From Bacteriovorax sp037444575 (lineage in GTDB: Bacteria > Bdellovibrionota > Bacteriovoracia > Bacteriovoracales > Bacteriovoracaceae): a stretch of DNA of 64,000 nt. Under the pieces are notes generated by a model that was not told the DNA's origin, ran no database searches, and saw only the letters and a list, made by a program, of their open reading frames with translations. Shown here piece after piece: positions 63,357-64,000 of this stretch. Numbering within the stretch: position 1 is the stretch's first letter; each line of letters begins with the position of its first letter. The stretch spans positions 62,001-126,000 of the forward strand of contig JBBIME010000005.1 of NCBI GenBank assembly GCA_037444575.1. The letters run 5' to 3'. The translations under genes were made by a program, and so were the position numbers.

Positions 63357-64000
63357 ATGGCGCATGATTTTCCATTCGATCATTTCCTAAAACTTGGTAA
63401 TTCGGGCTCTTTTAATCATTTTTCGACGGATTTATCTAATAGTTTAGAAAATTCTAGCAACCAAGCTTTTCCAGAAGAAGAGTTAAGTGCTATAAATCAC
63501 GAAGTTCTCAATCATTTAAAGACAATTGTTCCGGATCTTAAGTTTAAAACTTATTTTGAAAACAACTTAGAGCTTAAAACTATCAATGAAGGCTCTGTTG
63601 AATTTGAAGTTAAAACAGCTTTCATTAAAAAATCAGTAGAATCTTATAAAGAAGAGATCGCTAAAGCATTATTTAATGTTTTAGGTACTCAGTATGAAAT
63701 CCTAATTGATAGCAAAGACCAAAATGAAAATATGGCTGGAGGATTCGCTCCTTCTTCAAATAAGTCATTCAGTGATGTTAAGTTCACGTTAGATCTTACT
63801 CCAACTAAAGACGATTTGGCGGCAAAGGCCCAAGCTCAATACATTGAGCACATGAACCCAAACCAATCGGGAATCATTATCGATCGCTCGAAAACTTTTG
63901 ATAATTTCATCGTTGGTCCAACAAATAATATGGCCCAAGCGGCTTCAAAAGCTGTTGCTCAAAACCCTGGCAAAAATGGAAAATATCCTTCTTTATATGT
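63357..64000 (+). CDS. dnaA: Chromosomal replication initiator DnaA (partial, N-terminus)
   Basis: The gene runs off the right edge after about 214 residues. Domain I is visible (LKTIVPDLKFKTYFENNLEL, then SVEFEVKTAFIKKSVESYKE), preceded by an unusual extension of about 50 residues rich in Asn, Ser and Phe. A variable linker follows. The start of domain III is seen as KTFDNFIVGPTNNMAQAASK and AVAQNPGKNGKYPSLYV, just before the Walker A expected outside the window. GGAG (63345-63348) is eight bases before the ATG. The rpmH-dnaA gap lacks a consensus TTATCCACA box. Confidence 0.93.
   Translation, partial: MAHDFPFDHFLKLGNSGSFNHFSTDLSNSLENSSNQAFPEEELSAINHEVLNHLKTIVPDLKFKTYFENNLELKTINEGSVEFEVKTAFIKKSVESYKEEIAKALFNVLGTQYEILIDSKDQNENMAGGFAPSSNKSFSDVKFTLDLTPTKDDLAAKAQAQYIEHMNPNQSGIIIDRSKTFDNFIVGPTNNMAQAASKAVAQNPGKNGKYPSLY

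Overview
The window is an AT-rich, gene-dense stretch of a Gram-negative chromosome that runs up to the replication-origin neighbourhood. At the right edge dnaA starts on the + strand. Leftward on the - strand lie rpmH, rnpA, yidD, yidC, mnmE, mnmG, rsmG, parA, parB, a bactofilin and a seven-gene F1/b-stalk ATP synthase operon. Many secreted and outer-membrane proteins, a huge phage-tail-fibre-like surface protein with its own signal peptide, tandem Kazal inhibitors, a CFI-box-CTERM protein and the parAB-bactofilin link suggest Bdellovibrionota, most likely the Bacteriovoracia (predatory bacteria). This placement is an inference from gene content; no 16S rRNA gene is present.

Layout. 1-3042: start of an Mrp-like ATPase gene (-), a HAMP membrane protein and a lytic transglycosylase (+). 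3060-7808 (-): ychF, pth, prs and tRNA-Gln, then a class A penicillin-binding protein. 7913-9391 (+): an outer-membrane barrel. 9446-15354 (-): an unknown secreted protein, then a galU / unknown / priA operon. 15401-20311 (+): an operon with a barrel protein (possible ATT start), a CFI-box protein, an LptF/G permease, def, fmt and rpe. 20511-25373 (+): the 1620-residue fibre. 26627-36578: the histidine-utilisation genes hutH, hutU and hutI (+), split by a four-ORF - strand cluster of secreted proteins (28163-33546) that includes a recognisable ADP-ribosyltransferase.

36646-39663: Kazal lipoprotein, TlpA-like thioredoxin, Flp-like mini-pilin, glpK and a small secreted protein. 39769-44844 (-): an operon of an HTH protein, a barrel protein, ligA and radA. 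44982-48264: a patatin-like lipase (+) and a large unknown exported protein (-). 48407-54284 (-): ATP synthase b', b, delta, alpha, gamma, beta, epsilon; the a and c subunits must be encoded elsewhere. 54539-63165 (-): the origin-proximal cluster with two identical parS-like sites. 63357-64000 (+): dnaA, cut by the window edge.

The most noteworthy region is 28163-33546. It holds an exported ART toxin candidate, an exported Cys-rich protein and a large unknown protein that appear to be one reading unit broken at an A7 slippery run, plus a secreted beta-rich protein, all placed between hutH and hutU. The tail-fibre-like protein resembles the mosaic adhesive trimer fibres described for Bdellovibrio prey recognition. 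No gene-free stretch exceeds about 260 bases. The larger gaps (219-351, 5807-5861, 33547-33702, 48265-48406, 54285-54538, 63166-63356) hold promoters or terminators listed below. In 20312-20510, 26428-26626 and 44851-44981 I see only weak promoter-like AT-rich sequence.
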